Positions 1 through 9,229 are shown, numbered from the stretch's first letter. The stretch is DNA of 64,000 nt from Deltaproteobacteria bacterium (GCA_020845895.1 JADLEX010000098.1:1-64000), one strand, 5' to 3'. The notes: a model not told the origin generated them from the sequence alone. Program-made: numbers and translations.

Positions 1-588
1 CCACACCGGAATCTCCTTCGACTTCACCCAGTCCACCCACCGGTCATTCTCCCCCAGCCGTTTCACCTCGCGCACGCCGACCGACCGCCGCGCGTTTTTC
101 CGCACGACGCAGTCCACCCCGCGTAGCTGAAGACACCACAGGTCCGCGAGCGCGGAGAATCCGCGATCCCCCAGCACCACATCCCCGGCCCGCAACCCCG
201 GCCACATCCGTCGAAACAGTGTGGTCTCCGCCGCGTGCAGCGAGTCCCAGGCCAGGTCGAGCATCGCCCCCGCGGCCAGGGAAAAGATCACCGCGATCCG
301 CGCCACGGGAAAGCCGCATCCGGGCTTCTGCGTGCGCGGCTGAGGGAACGCCGTCTGATTGGACGCGCTGTCCGGCATCGACACGGCCGAGCCGTCCACG
401 ACGACGACGTTGCGCCCGCACCACAGACCTCGACCGGCGAACCGGGTCTCCATGCTTCGCAGCAGCGACCCGTGAATCTCCCCGAGCCACGCCGGATCGA
501 GACGCGCGCGGGCCTGGCAGTAAGCGGACGTGCTCGCCGAGGCGACGCGCCCGCGAAAACACGGTCGACGAAATGCAAGCCCTGTCAC
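1..588 (-). CDS. IS4-family transposase, partial at window edge
   Basis: This frame stays open to the left edge, so the C-terminus lies outside the window. Visible IS4-type DDE features are the spacer motif SAYCQARARL, the first catalytic Asp in VVVVDGSAV and the second in VLGDRGF; the third acidic residue (YREK region) should be beyond base 1. No ATG occurs in frame: the frame is open back to a stop near 694, and GTG at 588 is only a nominal start. The stretch before SAYCQ does not look like the usual IS4 N-terminal region, whereas neighbouring frames give fragments such as LHFVDRVFAG. The 5' part is therefore probably frameshifted or truncated. Family assignment is confident, activity is doubtful. 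Confidence 0.75.
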   Translation of the reverse strand, partial: MTGLAFRRPCFRGRVASASTSAYCQARARLDPAWLGEIHGSLLRSMETRFAGRGLWCGRNVVVVDGSAVSMPDSASNQTAFPQPRTQKPGCGFPVARIAVIFSLAAGAMLDLAWDSLHAAETTLFRRMWPGLRAGDVVLGDRGFSALADLWCLQLRGVDCVVRKNARRSVGVREVKRLGENDRWVDWVKSKEIPVW

Positions 589-660
589 GCCAGATCCTCG
601 ATGCTTCCACCAAGGGCGTCCCAAAAAGAAAACGCGGAGATTCCGCGTAGATAGGGGCTT

Positions 661-750
661 ATCTTGGCGCCATTCGGGACCATTCAGGGCAATTCAGGGC
701 CATTCCGGACACAATACAGCCATTCAGGACACAATACCGATCTTGGGCGC
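661..750. repeat. short tandem repeat array beside the IS4 remnant
   Basis: Four 10-bp near-copies of CATTCRGGRC start at 671, 681, 691 and 701. A 17-bp unit, CATTCMGGACACAATAC, is then seen at 701 and again at 721. The block is bracketed by ATCTTGGCGC at 661 and ATCTTGGGCGC at 740, an imperfect direct repeat. This could be the outer end of the insertion element or debris from its insertion; no clear terminal inverted repeat can be defined without the other end. Confidence 0.6.
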
Positions 751-754
751 ATAG

Positions 755-892
755 AGGTCCACACTACGGCTTCGACGGGCTGTGCCAGTGGCCGATTCGT
801 GCGAGTGGGATGTGATGGACTGCACCGGCGCTCCCGTGTGCGTGCAGGTCGCAGCCACAGACTCCGAGAGGTCGGCCGAGGTCGCGTCGTAG
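755..892 (+). pseudogene. possible C-terminal remnant of a disrupted secreted protein
   Basis: Directly after the repeat array, one frame reads about 45 residues to a TAG at 890-892, containing EWDVMDCTGAPVCVQVA. This has the composition of a Cys-containing extracellular domain, and codon use is similar to nearby genes. There is no start codon and an in-frame stop lies at 752-754, at the repeat boundary. I infer a gene tail cut off by the insertion, but this is weak and could be chance. Confidence 0.3.
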
Positions 893-1003
893 AGACCGGG
901 GACACGCACCCGGGGGCACGCTGCGTCTCCCCGGTGTTGGAGAAGGTTTATTCGGGTCCTGGCCGGGATCGAGGTGATGGCGGGTTGCCACACATTTTCC
1001 GGA

Positions 1004-1031
1004 TTCGACGGCGCAGGGTTTGTGCTATGAT
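1004..1031 (+). promoter_or_regulatory. sigma70-like promoter of the lipoprotein at 1075
   Basis: A -35-like TTCGAC at 1004 and a near-consensus -10 TATGAT at 1026 are separated by 16 bp. The start codon is 44 bp downstream with AAGGAGG at 1060. The rest of the 589-1074 gap holds only the repeat array and gene remnant. Confidence 0.5.
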
Positions 1032-1074
1032 CGGTCGCCCGCCGCGTGATCGGACGGGCAAGGAGGGTATTTCG

Positions 1075-1698
1075 ATGCGTGCGTGGCTGTATGCCGTGCT
1101 GATTTTGGCGATTGCTTCCCTGACGGTCGCGGGTTTCGTGGCCTGCGGCGGCGATGACGACGACGACGAGGAAGAGACCGGCGACGACGACGGCGGGGAC
1201 GACGACGACGCGTCCGACGACGATGACGACGATCTGGCGGACGACGATCTCGCGGATGACGACGCCGACGACGACCTCGACGACGACGCGGCGGACGACG
1301 ACACGTCCGAAGGCTGCGATCCGGTCGGCGACGAAGCGGTGACCATCTGCGACCCGGTCTACACCGAGGAGACGGAATTTCTGCAGGCCGTCAACGGTTG
1401 GCCCGTTTCGGTGAACGTGAATTACGAGGGCGAGATCCCGGCGGACACCGACCTGTGGCTCGACTGCCGCCCGCAGGAGCAGTGGCCGAATTCGCTGCCC
1501 CTGGACTCGCTGGCCGGAGACGATATCGGCATCATTCCGTGGAGTCTCGCGCTCGCCTATCACCAGATCCCGCCGGGCTTCACCGGTCAGGCCGACGTCA
1601 ATGCGAGTTGCGACCTCGTGATCGTCGACGCGAGCGATCTGCCGGTCTCGAACACGCTCGTCCTGACGATTCTGGTCAAGGCGGGCGGACCGGTCTGA
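1075..1698 (+). CDS. Asp-rich lipoprotein, unknown C-terminal domain
   Basis: A 207-residue protein. The signal peptide ends in a lipobox FVAC with Cys24, followed by about 55 residues that are almost entirely Asp with Gly, Ala, Leu and Thr. The remaining 120 residues form an unrecognised domain rich in beta-prone segments with three Cys residues (CDPVG, ICDP, LDCRP). The start is fixed by a strong AAGGAGG at 1060-1066; the frame is open upstream to 664, but that extension has no gene-like composition. It should be exported and lipid-anchored, with the Asp tract as a flexible acidic spacer (inference). It is one of twelve Asp-rich proteins in the window. It converges on the glycosyltransferase gene across a strong hairpin. 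Confidence 0.8.
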   Translation: MRAWLYAVLILAIASLTVAGFVACGGDDDDDEEETGDDDGGDDDDASDDDDDDLADDDLADDDADDDLDDDAADDDTSEGCDPVGDEAVTICDPVYTEETEFLQAVNGWPVSVNVNYEGEIPADTDLWLDCRPQEQWPNSLPLDSLAGDDIGIIPWSLALAYHQIPPGFTGQADVNASCDLVIVDASDLPVSNTLVLTILVKAGGPV

Positions 1699-1719
1699 TT
1701 GGAAATCCCTGGACAACAC

Positions 1720-1745
1720 GGCGGCCCGGTTCGCGCCGGGCCGCC
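1720..1745. terminator. bidirectional terminator hairpin
   Basis: A perfect 10-bp stem, GGCGGCCCGG paired with CCGGGCCGCC, with a 6-nt loop. It sits between two convergent genes ending at 1698 and 1748. A T-rich tail is short (CATTT on the plus strand). Confidence 0.7.
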
Positions 1746-1747
1746 GG

Positions 1748-3484
1748 TCATTTGGGCGACGGATTCTTCGGTTTGGGATTTTTTGCGGGATCGTCCTCGC
1801 CCATCAGCTCTTTGCGGCTGGGGCGGTCTATGTACTTGAACACCGGCGGCGCAAAGTGCGTCGCGACGATGTCATCGGGCAGCGGCGCGAACGCGCGCCA
1901 CGCATCGAGCCCGACGAGATCGCGGCGCAGCAGCCCAAACACGGTCTGCCCGGCCGCGTCGAAACGCACCGGAACATAAAGCCGCAGCGTGTCGTCGGCG
2001 ATGTAGAGGTCGCGCTGCGCCCATGCGACGGTGTGCGCGAACTGCCACTCACGCGGCTTGGGGCCGTCGCCCTCGTAGCGCTCGGGCCACGTCAGGATCA
2101 CGTCGGGCGCGCGGTCGAGCACGTATCGCGTGTCGAATTTTTCGTGGCCCTGCCGCCGCTGGCCGGTCGCGATTTCCTTGCGCCCGATGTGCAGATCGAC
2201 GAGACCCACCATGTCGAGGACGCGCCGGTGGGCGTAGTAGCCGAGCGCGCCGATGGGCAGCGTGGCGATGGTCGAACCCTCGGGCGTCGTTTGCGCGAGT
2301 GTCCGCCCGACCATGCCCCAGTCACGCGTCCATTTCACGAGCCGGTCGGCTTTGTACACGTCCAGAAACAGCGACACGCCGGACCACATCCACCATGCGA
2401 GAAACAGCCCCGCGGCGACGCGCAGGTTGGGCGCGCGTTCGGGCTCGCGGCCCTTGGCGATCGCGCGCGCGTCCCACCATGGACGCACGACGCGCCACGC
2501 CGCCAGCGCCGCCGGAGCGATGACCGGCACAAAGAAGCGGTGGAATGGGAAGAAGTCGCCGCCGACGGCGATGACGTAGGCCGTCTGCACGAGGGTCATG
2601 CCCATCGCCGCCCACCACCAGCGCGGCAGGGCGAGGCGATCGGCGTGCGGCATTTTCAGCCAGCGCCACGCGCACGCGGCGGGGAAGACGAGCGAGATCA
2701 CGGCCGAGAGCCAGTATTGCACGCCCTTCTTCGCGAGTTCGAAGCTCGTCGATCCCACCTTGGCCGCAAAAGTGTTGGGCATGAAGTAACCGAAGTATCG
2801 CCAGCGCCATAGCCAATACGCGCCGAACACTCCTATCACGATCGCCGCGAAGAGGGCCGCGCGGGCGAGACGGTCGCGGCGCGCCGGCCACGGCAGAATC
2901 CATGACAAAAAGAGCGGCACCGCGAGCAAAATCGCGTCGGGCCGCATGAGCCCCGCGCCCACGGTGATGAGCGCGCTGGCGATCGGCAAATTTCCCCGCT
3001 CGATCTCCCGCAGGTGCAGCGCCAGCCCCGCGGCGTAGAGCAGCGCGACGATCGGCGTCTCCATCGCCGACGACGACCAGACGAGGCTGGCGGGCGTGAG
3101 AAGCACGAACAGCGCGCCGGCGACATCGACCGACGCGGCGCGTCCGCCGAACGATGTGTCCCGCTCGCGTCGATAGATATGGAGAAGAATGGCGAACACC
3201 CCCGCCCACGCCGCGAGGCCGAGCGGCACGGCGACGAGATCGAGACGGCGCACGCCGAGGAGCGCGAAGACGGAGAGCAGGACCATCTGGCCGAAGGCGG
3301 TGCAACCCTCGACAACCTCGCCGGGATTGAAGACGATGCCTGCGCCCGCCGCGAGGTTGCGGCTGTACGTCATGGTGATGTACGCGTCGTCGACCGGGCC
3401 CGTGATCGGCAACGCGATCCACGCGACGACGAGCACCGCGAATGCGGCGATGAAGATGCGCGCTGATTCGGAAGTTCTCGTCAC
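1748..3484 (-). CDS. GT-C superfamily membrane glycosyltransferase (AftB/mannosyltransferase-like)
   Basis: About 578 residues with roughly nine to ten predicted membrane helices followed by a soluble C-terminal domain from about residue 400. The N-terminal luminal loop has PVDDAYITMTYSRNLAAG and then FNPGEVVEG, the acidic signature typical of polyprenyl-phosphate-sugar-dependent GT-C enzymes. These enzymes transfer a sugar from a lipid carrier to an envelope glycan or protein on the periplasmic face; donor and acceptor cannot be read here. The start is placed at the GTG opening VTRTSESARIF, because longer versions run into the divergent capA-like gene and are Arg/Pro-rich. No strong Shine-Dalgarno is seen. 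The C-terminal tail is Lys/Pro-rich. Confidence 0.75.
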   Translation of the reverse strand: MTRTSESARIFIAAFAVLVVAWIALPITGPVDDAYITMTYSRNLAAGAGIVFNPGEVVEGCTAFGQMVLLSVFALLGVRRLDLVAVPLGLAAWAGVFAILLHIYRRERDTSFGGRAASVDVAGALFVLLTPASLVWSSSAMETPIVALLYAAGLALHLREIERGNLPIASALITVGAGLMRPDAILLAVPLFLSWILPWPARRDRLARAALFAAIVIGVFGAYWLWRWRYFGYFMPNTFAAKVGSTSFELAKKGVQYWLSAVISLVFPAACAWRWLKMPHADRLALPRWWWAAMGMTLVQTAYVIAVGGDFFPFHRFFVPVIAPAALAAWRVVRPWWDARAIAKGREPERAPNLRVAAGLFLAWWMWSGVSLFLDVYKADRLVKWTRDWGMVGRTLAQTTPEGSTIATLPIGALGYYAHRRVLDMVGLVDLHIGRKEIATGQRRQGHEKFDTRYVLDRAPDVILTWPERYEGDGPKPREWQFAHTVAWAQRDLYIADDTLRLYVPVRFDAAGQTVFGLLRRDLVGLDAWRAFAPLPDDIVATHFAPPVFKYIDRPSRKELMGEDDPAKNPKPKNPSPK

Positions 3485-3593
3485 GGGGCGGTGAATCCGT
3501 TCAGGGTCGAAACGGCGGCGAATATACCGTCTCGCATGCCGGGACGTCCATGCCGCGCCCGGGTTCCGGTCCGGCGGCGAATCGGAGAGTTCG

Positions 3594-4688
3594 ATGGGAA
3601 AAAAGGTCGCGCTCGCATTCGGGGCTGTCGTCATGGCCACGCTGATCGCAGCGGTCGTTTGGGGTATCGCTCCGCGAATGTGGCCGTTCGAGGGGTTCCG
3701 GAAACACGCCGGTCCCTCGATGTCGCTCGTTTTCGTGGGCGACACGGGGCAAGGCGATCAGGCCAAGGACTTCGTCGCCAAGCACGGCTACCGCAAGTCC
3801 TTCGAAAAAATCCGTCCGCTCATCCGCGAACACGACTTCCTGATCGGAAACCTCGAAAGCACGCTGACGGATGAACCTCCGTTCCCGGGGCGCGAAACGA
3901 GACCGACGCAACCTCCGGAGGCCGTGAACGCGTACGCCGCCGAAGGGTTCGACGTCTTCGGTCTCGCCAACAACCACATGATGGACTTCGGACCGAACGG
4001 GCTGGCCGATACCCTCGCGGCGCTCGAGGGCGCTGGAATTCGATATTTCGGAGCAGGTCCGAACGAAGCGGCGGCGCGCGAACCGGCGATCCTTGAAAAG
4101 GACGGCCTGCGCGTGGCCCTGCTCGGGTATTGCCAGAACAATCGGCGCCTTCAAAAGGAAGCCGCGTACGCGGGACCGGACGGACCCGGGGTTGCCCGGC
4201 TCGATCCGAACATGGTGCGCGCCGACGTCGAACGCGCCCGCTCGCGCGCGGAGTACGTCGTCGTCGTGGTGCACTGGCTCGGGAATTACCGCCGAATCGA
4301 GGAAAAAAATGAAACGCTCATCCGCGAAATTGCTGCCGCGAAACCCTCGTTGATCGTCTGCCACGGGCCGCACATGCCTTGGCCGATCGATCTCGTCGAT
4401 GGCGTTCCGGTCCTCTACTCCATCGGCAACTTCATCTGGCACAGCAAGGGCCAGTTCAAACAGGAAGGCGTCGAGGATTTGGGTTATGGACTGGCGACCA
4501 ACGTCACCATGGACAAGTTTGGAATCCGCGGAATTCGATTGACGCCTTACGAGTGCAACAATCGCAAAGTGAAGTTCATTCCGGCCCCCGCGACAATCGG
4601 GCAGTCGCGCGAACTCTTCCGCCAACTGCTTCGCGTACCGCGAGGGAGGGTCCGGGAGGACGGCGCCTCGGTGATCTGGCGACCGTAA
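3594..4688 (+). CDS. CapA family protein (poly-gamma-glutamate/capsule synthesis-like)
   Basis: A 364-residue protein with one N-terminal membrane anchor (about residues 5-25) and a periplasmic calcineurin-like CapA domain. Metal-site motifs in order are VFVGDTGQGD, IGNLESTL, LANNHMMDFG, CHGPHMPWPI and LYSIGNF, all characteristic of PGA_cap. CapA proteins belong to poly-gamma-glutamate or capsule export and attachment, but most genomic copies have no demonstrated substrate, and capB/capC partners are not present here. It is transcribed divergently from the GT-C glycosyltransferase, which would fit an envelope-polymer locus. The GGAGAG before the ATG at 3594 supports the start. Confidence 0.85.
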   Translation: MGKKVALAFGAVVMATLIAAVVWGIAPRMWPFEGFRKHAGPSMSLVFVGDTGQGDQAKDFVAKHGYRKSFEKIRPLIREHDFLIGNLESTLTDEPPFPGRETRPTQPPEAVNAYAAEGFDVFGLANNHMMDFGPNGLADTLAALEGAGIRYFGAGPNEAAAREPAILEKDGLRVALLGYCQNNRRLQKEAAYAGPDGPGVARLDPNMVRADVERARSRAEYVVVVVHWLGNYRRIEEKNETLIREIAAAKPSLIVCHGPHMPWPIDLVDGVPVLYSIGNFIWHSKGQFKQEGVEDLGYGLATNVTMDKFGIRGIRLTPYECNNRKVKFIPAPATIGQSRELFRQLLRVPRGRVREDGASVIWRP

Positions 4689-4692
4689 TCGA

Positions 4693-6774
4693 CTACGAGC
4701 GCCGATACACGAACTCGTAGCCCTGTACCGCGATCACGTCGCCGTCCTTGAGAAACGATTCCGCCATCTCGACGCCGTTGAGCAGCACGTTCTCGACCTC
4801 GGGATCGGCCTTGCGCACGCGCAGCCGTCCTTCATTGCGCAGCACGCGGATTTCGAACGCCGCGTCGGGCACGAACTCACCATCGAGTACGTACGCGCAT
4901 TGGGGGTTTTTCCCCGCCACCCACGACGACCCCGTCATCGCCGCCAGGTTGATCTCATCGCGGCTCGCACCTTCGGGCGCGTTGGCGACGTTCAACTTGC
5001 CGCCGACATCGGCGATGCGCGGCGAACGCAGCACGGTGCGTCGCAGCACCACGACCACGCCGCCCAGAATGATGGCGACCACGACGGCAATGCCGGCAAC
5101 GTAAGGCCAATCGCTCTTCACCGTGTAACTGAACGTCCCCTTCCAGCTCGCCTGATCGCCCTCGAAGACGACATGCGCCTTCGACGAACGCAGTTCGATG
5201 ATCGCCCGCTGCGGCCCTTTACCGAAACCCGGTCGCAAACGGATCTCGAGTTCGTCGAGGCCGAGCTCGGACCCGGACGCGATCGCGATGTCGTTTCGCA
5301 GGATCTCGAAAAAGGACTCGTCGTATTCGATCGTGAATACCGGTCCCGTGGGGATGAACGAGTCGGACTTGAACGCGATGCGTCCCGCATCGACGCGGCC
5401 GGCGGTGATGTCGCCCTGCGAGTAGCCGCCCAGATCCCATGTCGGGCCGTCGGATTGCGCAACCACGTGGCCGGGCGGCGTCACCTCGACCTTCACGCGA
5501 CTCGTCGGAGGCGAGAGATCGGCGTCCAGATAGACGTAGAGTTCGGGTGCGCCGCTCTCCAGAAACAGCGGCATCCGGCCGGTCGTTTCCGTCGGCAACG
5601 TCAGGCGCACCTTGGAGGTCACCGTCTCGAGACCCGATTGCAGCAGTTCATTCGCCCCGCTCAACCGAAACGTGATGTCGGTCGCCGCCGATGCGGGCGT
5701 CTGCGTCGCCGGGGTTTCGATGGAGACTCCCGCTCCCGCCGGGGACTGCGTGACGGGAGAATCCTCGACGGCCGCCGAGAGCGACGGCGGCGAGCCCGCC
5801 TTGATGACGATGCCCGAGTTGAAGACGAGCGTTCCGCCGACGTAACGGCTAGGGTCGCGCAGCCCCTCGGCGTACACCAGGTCTTCGGCCGCGAGGCGCA
5901 CCATCTCGGTCGGAGGCGGAAGCGCCTTGTCCTTGATCCGATAGACGCCGCGCGCCGATTGCGCGATGCGGCGTTCCTCGAACAGCTCGGCATCCACGGT
6001 CTCGTCGGGAATCTTGCCTTCCATGTAAACGCGCGTCAGCCAGAAGCGCCCATCCATCTCGTCGCGATGCAGCTCGGCACCCTGGACGATGTGCGGGTAG
6101 CTGGCCGACTTCACGGCATTCTTCCCGTCGGAAAAGACGACCAGCTTGTGCTGGTGCGTGCGCGCGTACTGAATCCGCAGGTCGCGGTCGCGGGGCACCA
6201 GGGAACGCAAGTGATTGAGCCCCTCGACCGTCGCGTCATACAGCGCCGGCGTCAGGTAATCGTGGGCGAGCGACGCCTCATGGAATCCCGGCCACGGCTC
6301 CTGCGCGCCGCGCGACGGGCCGTAGGTGGGCAGCAGTTTCGACATGGGCGGCTCGGCGCCCGGGGGCGTTGCCTTGCCTTTTTTGGGATCGAGATACTCG
6401 GCCAAGGCGTCGACATCCAAGTCGTTCGTGATCTCGAATTTTCGCCAGGGCTCGAAAGGGCCGTCGCCGTCGAAATCGACCACGCCGCGCGAAAACGGCA
6501 CGACGTACGCAACGACGGGTTTATTCGCGAGACGCAGCTCATCGATGATGTGCTCGAATGTCGCCGGCAGCATGTCGTCGGTGCGCCGGCCCATGTAGCA
6601 TTTCACGCACCCGGTCATCGTGTTCGTGACATCGACCATGTACACGAAGACCGACCGGGTGACCGGTCGGTCCGCGGCGATCGCGGGCGCCCCAAGAACG
6701 CACGCCGCCATCAGTGCCAGCGTGAGATATCCGATCGCGCATCGCCCAAGTCCGCGAGAGTGCCGGGGATTCAT
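4693..6774 (-). CDS. membrane-anchored vWA-like protein with C-terminal FHA-like domain
   Basis: A 693-residue protein: signal peptide ending near AIAA, an N-terminal von Willebrand A-like domain starting VFVYMVDVTNTM (a variant of the DxSxS site), a long region with beta-rich segments, one membrane helix near residues 560-583 (WPYVAGIAVVVAIILGG) and a cytoplasmic FHA-like tail ending NVLLNGVEM, LKDGDVIAVQGYEFVY. Two Cys in GCVKCYMG may form a disulfide or metal site. The topology would place the vWA part outside and the phosphothreonine-reader-like domain inside, suggesting trans-envelope signalling (inference). It converges closely on the capA-like gene, with 4 bp between stops. No characterised homologue is recognised. 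Confidence 0.7.
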   Translation of the reverse strand: MNPRHSRGLGRCAIGYLTLALMAACVLGAPAIAADRPVTRSVFVYMVDVTNTMTGCVKCYMGRRTDDMLPATFEHIIDELRLANKPVVAYVVPFSRGVVDFDGDGPFEPWRKFEITNDLDVDALAEYLDPKKGKATPPGAEPPMSKLLPTYGPSRGAQEPWPGFHEASLAHDYLTPALYDATVEGLNHLRSLVPRDRDLRIQYARTHQHKLVVFSDGKNAVKSASYPHIVQGAELHRDEMDGRFWLTRVYMEGKIPDETVDAELFEERRIAQSARGVYRIKDKALPPPTEMVRLAAEDLVYAEGLRDPSRYVGGTLVFNSGIVIKAGSPPSLSAAVEDSPVTQSPAGAGVSIETPATQTPASAATDITFRLSGANELLQSGLETVTSKVRLTLPTETTGRMPLFLESGAPELYVYLDADLSPPTSRVKVEVTPPGHVVAQSDGPTWDLGGYSQGDITAGRVDAGRIAFKSDSFIPTGPVFTIEYDESFFEILRNDIAIASGSELGLDELEIRLRPGFGKGPQRAIIELRSSKAHVVFEGDQASWKGTFSYTVKSDWPYVAGIAVVVAIILGGVVVVLRRTVLRSPRIADVGGKLNVANAPEGASRDEINLAAMTGSSWVAGKNPQCAYVLDGEFVPDAAFEIRVLRNEGRLRVRKADPEVENVLLNGVEMAESFLKDGDVIAVQGYEFVYRRS

Positions 6775-6837
6775 GCCGCAAGTCTAGAAGCGGCGCGCGC
6801 CAAGATCAATGCGTGGCCACCAGGGTCGGCCGGCTGC

Positions 6838-8364
6838 TCAGATCGACACCGGGGCCCGCAGATTGAAGAACCGACGCACCATGTTCCAGGTGAGCTCGCG
6901 CCTCCACAACATCTCCAGCGCGGTCAGGCCGAGTTTCACGAAATTCGTGAATCCCGACAGCCACATGACGACGCCCGGGTTTCGCCGAAGCGCGGGCGAG
7001 CGGCCCATCCACGCGATCAGCGCGCGGGGCACGAAACTCTTGCTCGTCAGATGGTAGAGCGCCATGAATAAACGCTCCTCCGCCGGGCGCGTCATCGTGT
7101 CGTCGGCGCGAAACTGCGTGAGCACCTTGTCGCAGACGCCGGCCACCTCGCTCGGTGAGACGATATTCTGCTCGAGCAGCGACTCGGTCAGATCGGTCCC
7201 CGGCCACAGCGACAACGAAAACGAATAGAGGTCGAAAGGCCGCGCCATGCGAAGCAGCAGATCCAGCGTCGCCTCGCGGTCCTGCGTTGTGGTCGTCGGG
7301 ATATCGAGGATGATCTGATAACTCGCCTTCACGCGATGGCGGCGCAGGATGCGGCTGACCTCGACCACCCGGTCGTCCGAGTGGTGTCGCCCGAAGAGCC
7401 GGCGATTCACGTCTTCCGACGCCTGCACGCCCATCAGCACGTGATCGAGGCCCGCGCTCTTCAATTCGGCGATGTTCTCGTCCGCGACGACGCGCGGGTC
7501 GGTGAGAATCTCGAAGGGCCAGTCGAACTCGGCTTTGTAGAGTCGGGCGAACTCGCGCGTCCACTCACGGTCGAAGGGAAACAGTTCGTCGTCGAACCGT
7601 ATCCGCGTGAGACCCGGGAAACACTTGCGCGCGTAACGCAGTTCCTCGATCACGTTTTGCGGCGAGCGCACGCGGAAGTACATGCCCTTGCCCTTGTAGA
7701 TCTTGCGCAGGATGTTGACGTCGCAGAACTTGCACGAAAACGCGCAGCCGCGCGACGAGAGCATCAGATAGATTCGCTCGCCGATCACCGGATCGCCCCG
7801 ATCGAAGCGGTCGCCGTCGATCACCCACTTGAAGTCGTGGCTGTGGTAGTCGCGGAACGGCAGGCGATCGAGATCCTGCACGAGATCGCGCACCTCGTTT
7901 CGCCGGATCGTCCCGCCCACATTGGCCCAGATGCCGGGGATCGCGGTCGCGTCGCCTCCGGTTTCGATGGCCCGGGCGAGCTCGACAATCGAGTCCTCTG
8001 CTTCGCCCACGGCGAGGTAGTCGCAGTGGTGGATGCCCACCTCGCGGTCAAACGAGATGTGCGCGCCGCCGAATGCGACCGGCACGCCGAGCCGCTCGCG
8101 AATCAGATTCGAAAACTGGATGCCGACCTTCAGATACGCGCCCGCGCGCACTGAGATGCCCACGAACCCAATGCCCTGGTCGCGAAGAAGGCCGAGCATC
8201 CGTTCGATTTCGGTTTCGGTCGGGCCGACGTAGTGATGATGCAGGTAGTCCTTGAAATAGATCTCGTGGACCTCAAACCCGGCCCGGCGCAGACACGCGG
8301 CGAGCAGACGCACGCCGTTGTTCTCGAACACGTACAGCGAGATGAGCGCGATTTTGAGCCGCAT
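6838..8364 (-). CDS. B12-binding-like radical SAM protein
   Basis: A 508-residue protein. Residues 1-135 form a Rossmann-like cobalamin-binding-type domain (KIALISLYVFENNGVRLLA; VAFGGAHIS; LAVGEAED) in which the canonical DxHxxG of B12 ligation is not obvious. The radical SAM core carries CAFSCKFC (CxxxCxxC) at about residue 208 for the 4Fe-4S cluster, followed by DDELFPF and SLSLWPGTD motifs. The C-terminal 80 residues contain hydrophobic helices. It belongs to the large family that includes BchE/HpnJ-like methylases and cyclases. The substrate is unknown and no biosynthetic partner is adjacent. TATAAA at 8416-8421 (reverse complement) may be a -10 element. Confidence 0.8.
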   Translation of the reverse strand: MRLKIALISLYVFENNGVRLLAACLRRAGFEVHEIYFKDYLHHHYVGPTETEIERMLGLLRDQGIGFVGISVRAGAYLKVGIQFSNLIRERLGVPVAFGGAHISFDREVGIHHCDYLAVGEAEDSIVELARAIETGGDATAIPGIWANVGGTIRRNEVRDLVQDLDRLPFRDYHSHDFKWVIDGDRFDRGDPVIGERIYLMLSSRGCAFSCKFCDVNILRKIYKGKGMYFRVRSPQNVIEELRYARKCFPGLTRIRFDDELFPFDREWTREFARLYKAEFDWPFEILTDPRVVADENIAELKSAGLDHVLMGVQASEDVNRRLFGRHHSDDRVVEVSRILRRHRVKASYQIILDIPTTTTQDREATLDLLLRMARPFDLYSFSLSLWPGTDLTESLLEQNIVSPSEVAGVCDKVLTQFRADDTMTRPAEERLFMALYHLTSKSFVPRALIAWMGRSPALRRNPGVVMWLSGFTNFVKLGLTALEMLWRRELTWNMVRRFFNLRAPVSI

Positions 8365-8484
8365 GGTCGACGCGTCGCCTTCCGCTCCGCCCGAAATGCC
8401 GGGACAGGATCGGGATTTATACCACGGCGCGGTCGAAAAATCCGCCGCCCCTATCCACTTCGTGGCCGGCGTTACGGGGATTCG

Positions 8485-9036
8485 TCACGGTCGGATCTCA
8501 ATCGGCGTTCCATCGGCCACCGCGTCCCAAAGCTCGTCGATCTCGTCATCGGTCATCGCGATGCACCCGAGGGTCCAGTCGGTCCGTGCGTGATTCTTGC
8601 CGACCCACGACCACGACGGCGGGAGGCCGTGGATCATGATGTCGCCGCCGGGCGGGCAGCCCTCGCGCTTCGCCTCGGCGCGGTCGGCCTCGTCGGGATA
8701 CGAGATGCGCAGGGAGCGGTGATAGGCGCTGCTGGGATTGCGTCCCGCGATGCGGTAGCGGCCCTCGGGCGTGCGTCGGTCGCCTTCGCAGCGCTTGTCG
8801 CCCTCGGGGTTCGTGCCGAGCGCGACGCGGTAGCGGCGAAGCTCACGATCACCGCGGAACAGCGCGAGTTCACGCCGTCCCTTTTCCACGAGGATGCGAT
8901 CGGCCTTTTCGGTGAGCGGCAAAAGATCGGTTTCGATTTCGGGTTCGGTCGGCTGTGGCGTCGCGGGCGCGCACCCGAAGACCGGCGTCAGGAGGATGAT
9001 CGCCCACGAGAACACTACGGCCCTGAATCGGGGCAT
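8485..9036 (-). CDS. L,D-transpeptidase (YkuD) lipoprotein
   Basis: A 183-residue protein with a lipobox signal peptide (LLTPVFGC) and a YkuD catalytic domain. The conserved IMIHGLPP His at about residue 132 and TLGCIAM Cys at about 157 form the expected HxxxxxxGCI arrangement. The family makes 3-3 cross-links in peptidoglycan or attaches lipoproteins to it; here the enzyme would be periplasmic and membrane-tethered. The start ATG at 9036 is chosen because it gives a clean signal peptide and a GGCGAGG-like site upstream; the 70-residue extension above it is Arg-rich and unlike coding sequence. A short domain with only a catalytic core is typical of the ErfK subgroup. Confidence 0.85.
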   Translation of the reverse strand: MPRFRAVVFSWAIILLTPVFGCAPATPQPTEPEIETDLLPLTEKADRILVEKGRRELALFRGDRELRRYRVALGTNPEGDKRCEGDRRTPEGRYRIAGRNPSSAYHRSLRISYPDEADRAEAKREGCPPGGDIMIHGLPPSWSWVGKNHARTDWTLGCIAMTDDEIDELWDAVADGTPIEIRP

Positions 9037-9229
9037 GATGCGCCTCGCCACCCGGGACAGGCGGCGCGACAAACCGCGACGCCTTGCCCGATGCGCGAAA
9101 TGACCGGACGGCCCTTTCCATGGGACGACATGCGCCGAGCGCATTCGGTTCCCGGCCCGACGGCTCACCGAGCCGAATTTCCCGACGATCTTGCTTGACA
9201 GTGCAAACGCGCGCGTGACAAATAGCCGC

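Noticed and set aside
664-1074. N-terminal extension of the lipoprotein at 1075
   Set aside because: It starts inside the repeat array and the strong ribosome site and promoter place the start at 1075.
4900-7071. Long plus-strand frame opposite the vWA-FHA gene
   Set aside because: Composition is dominated by Arg, His and Asp, with no motif, while the minus strand has signal peptide, helix and FHA-like motifs.
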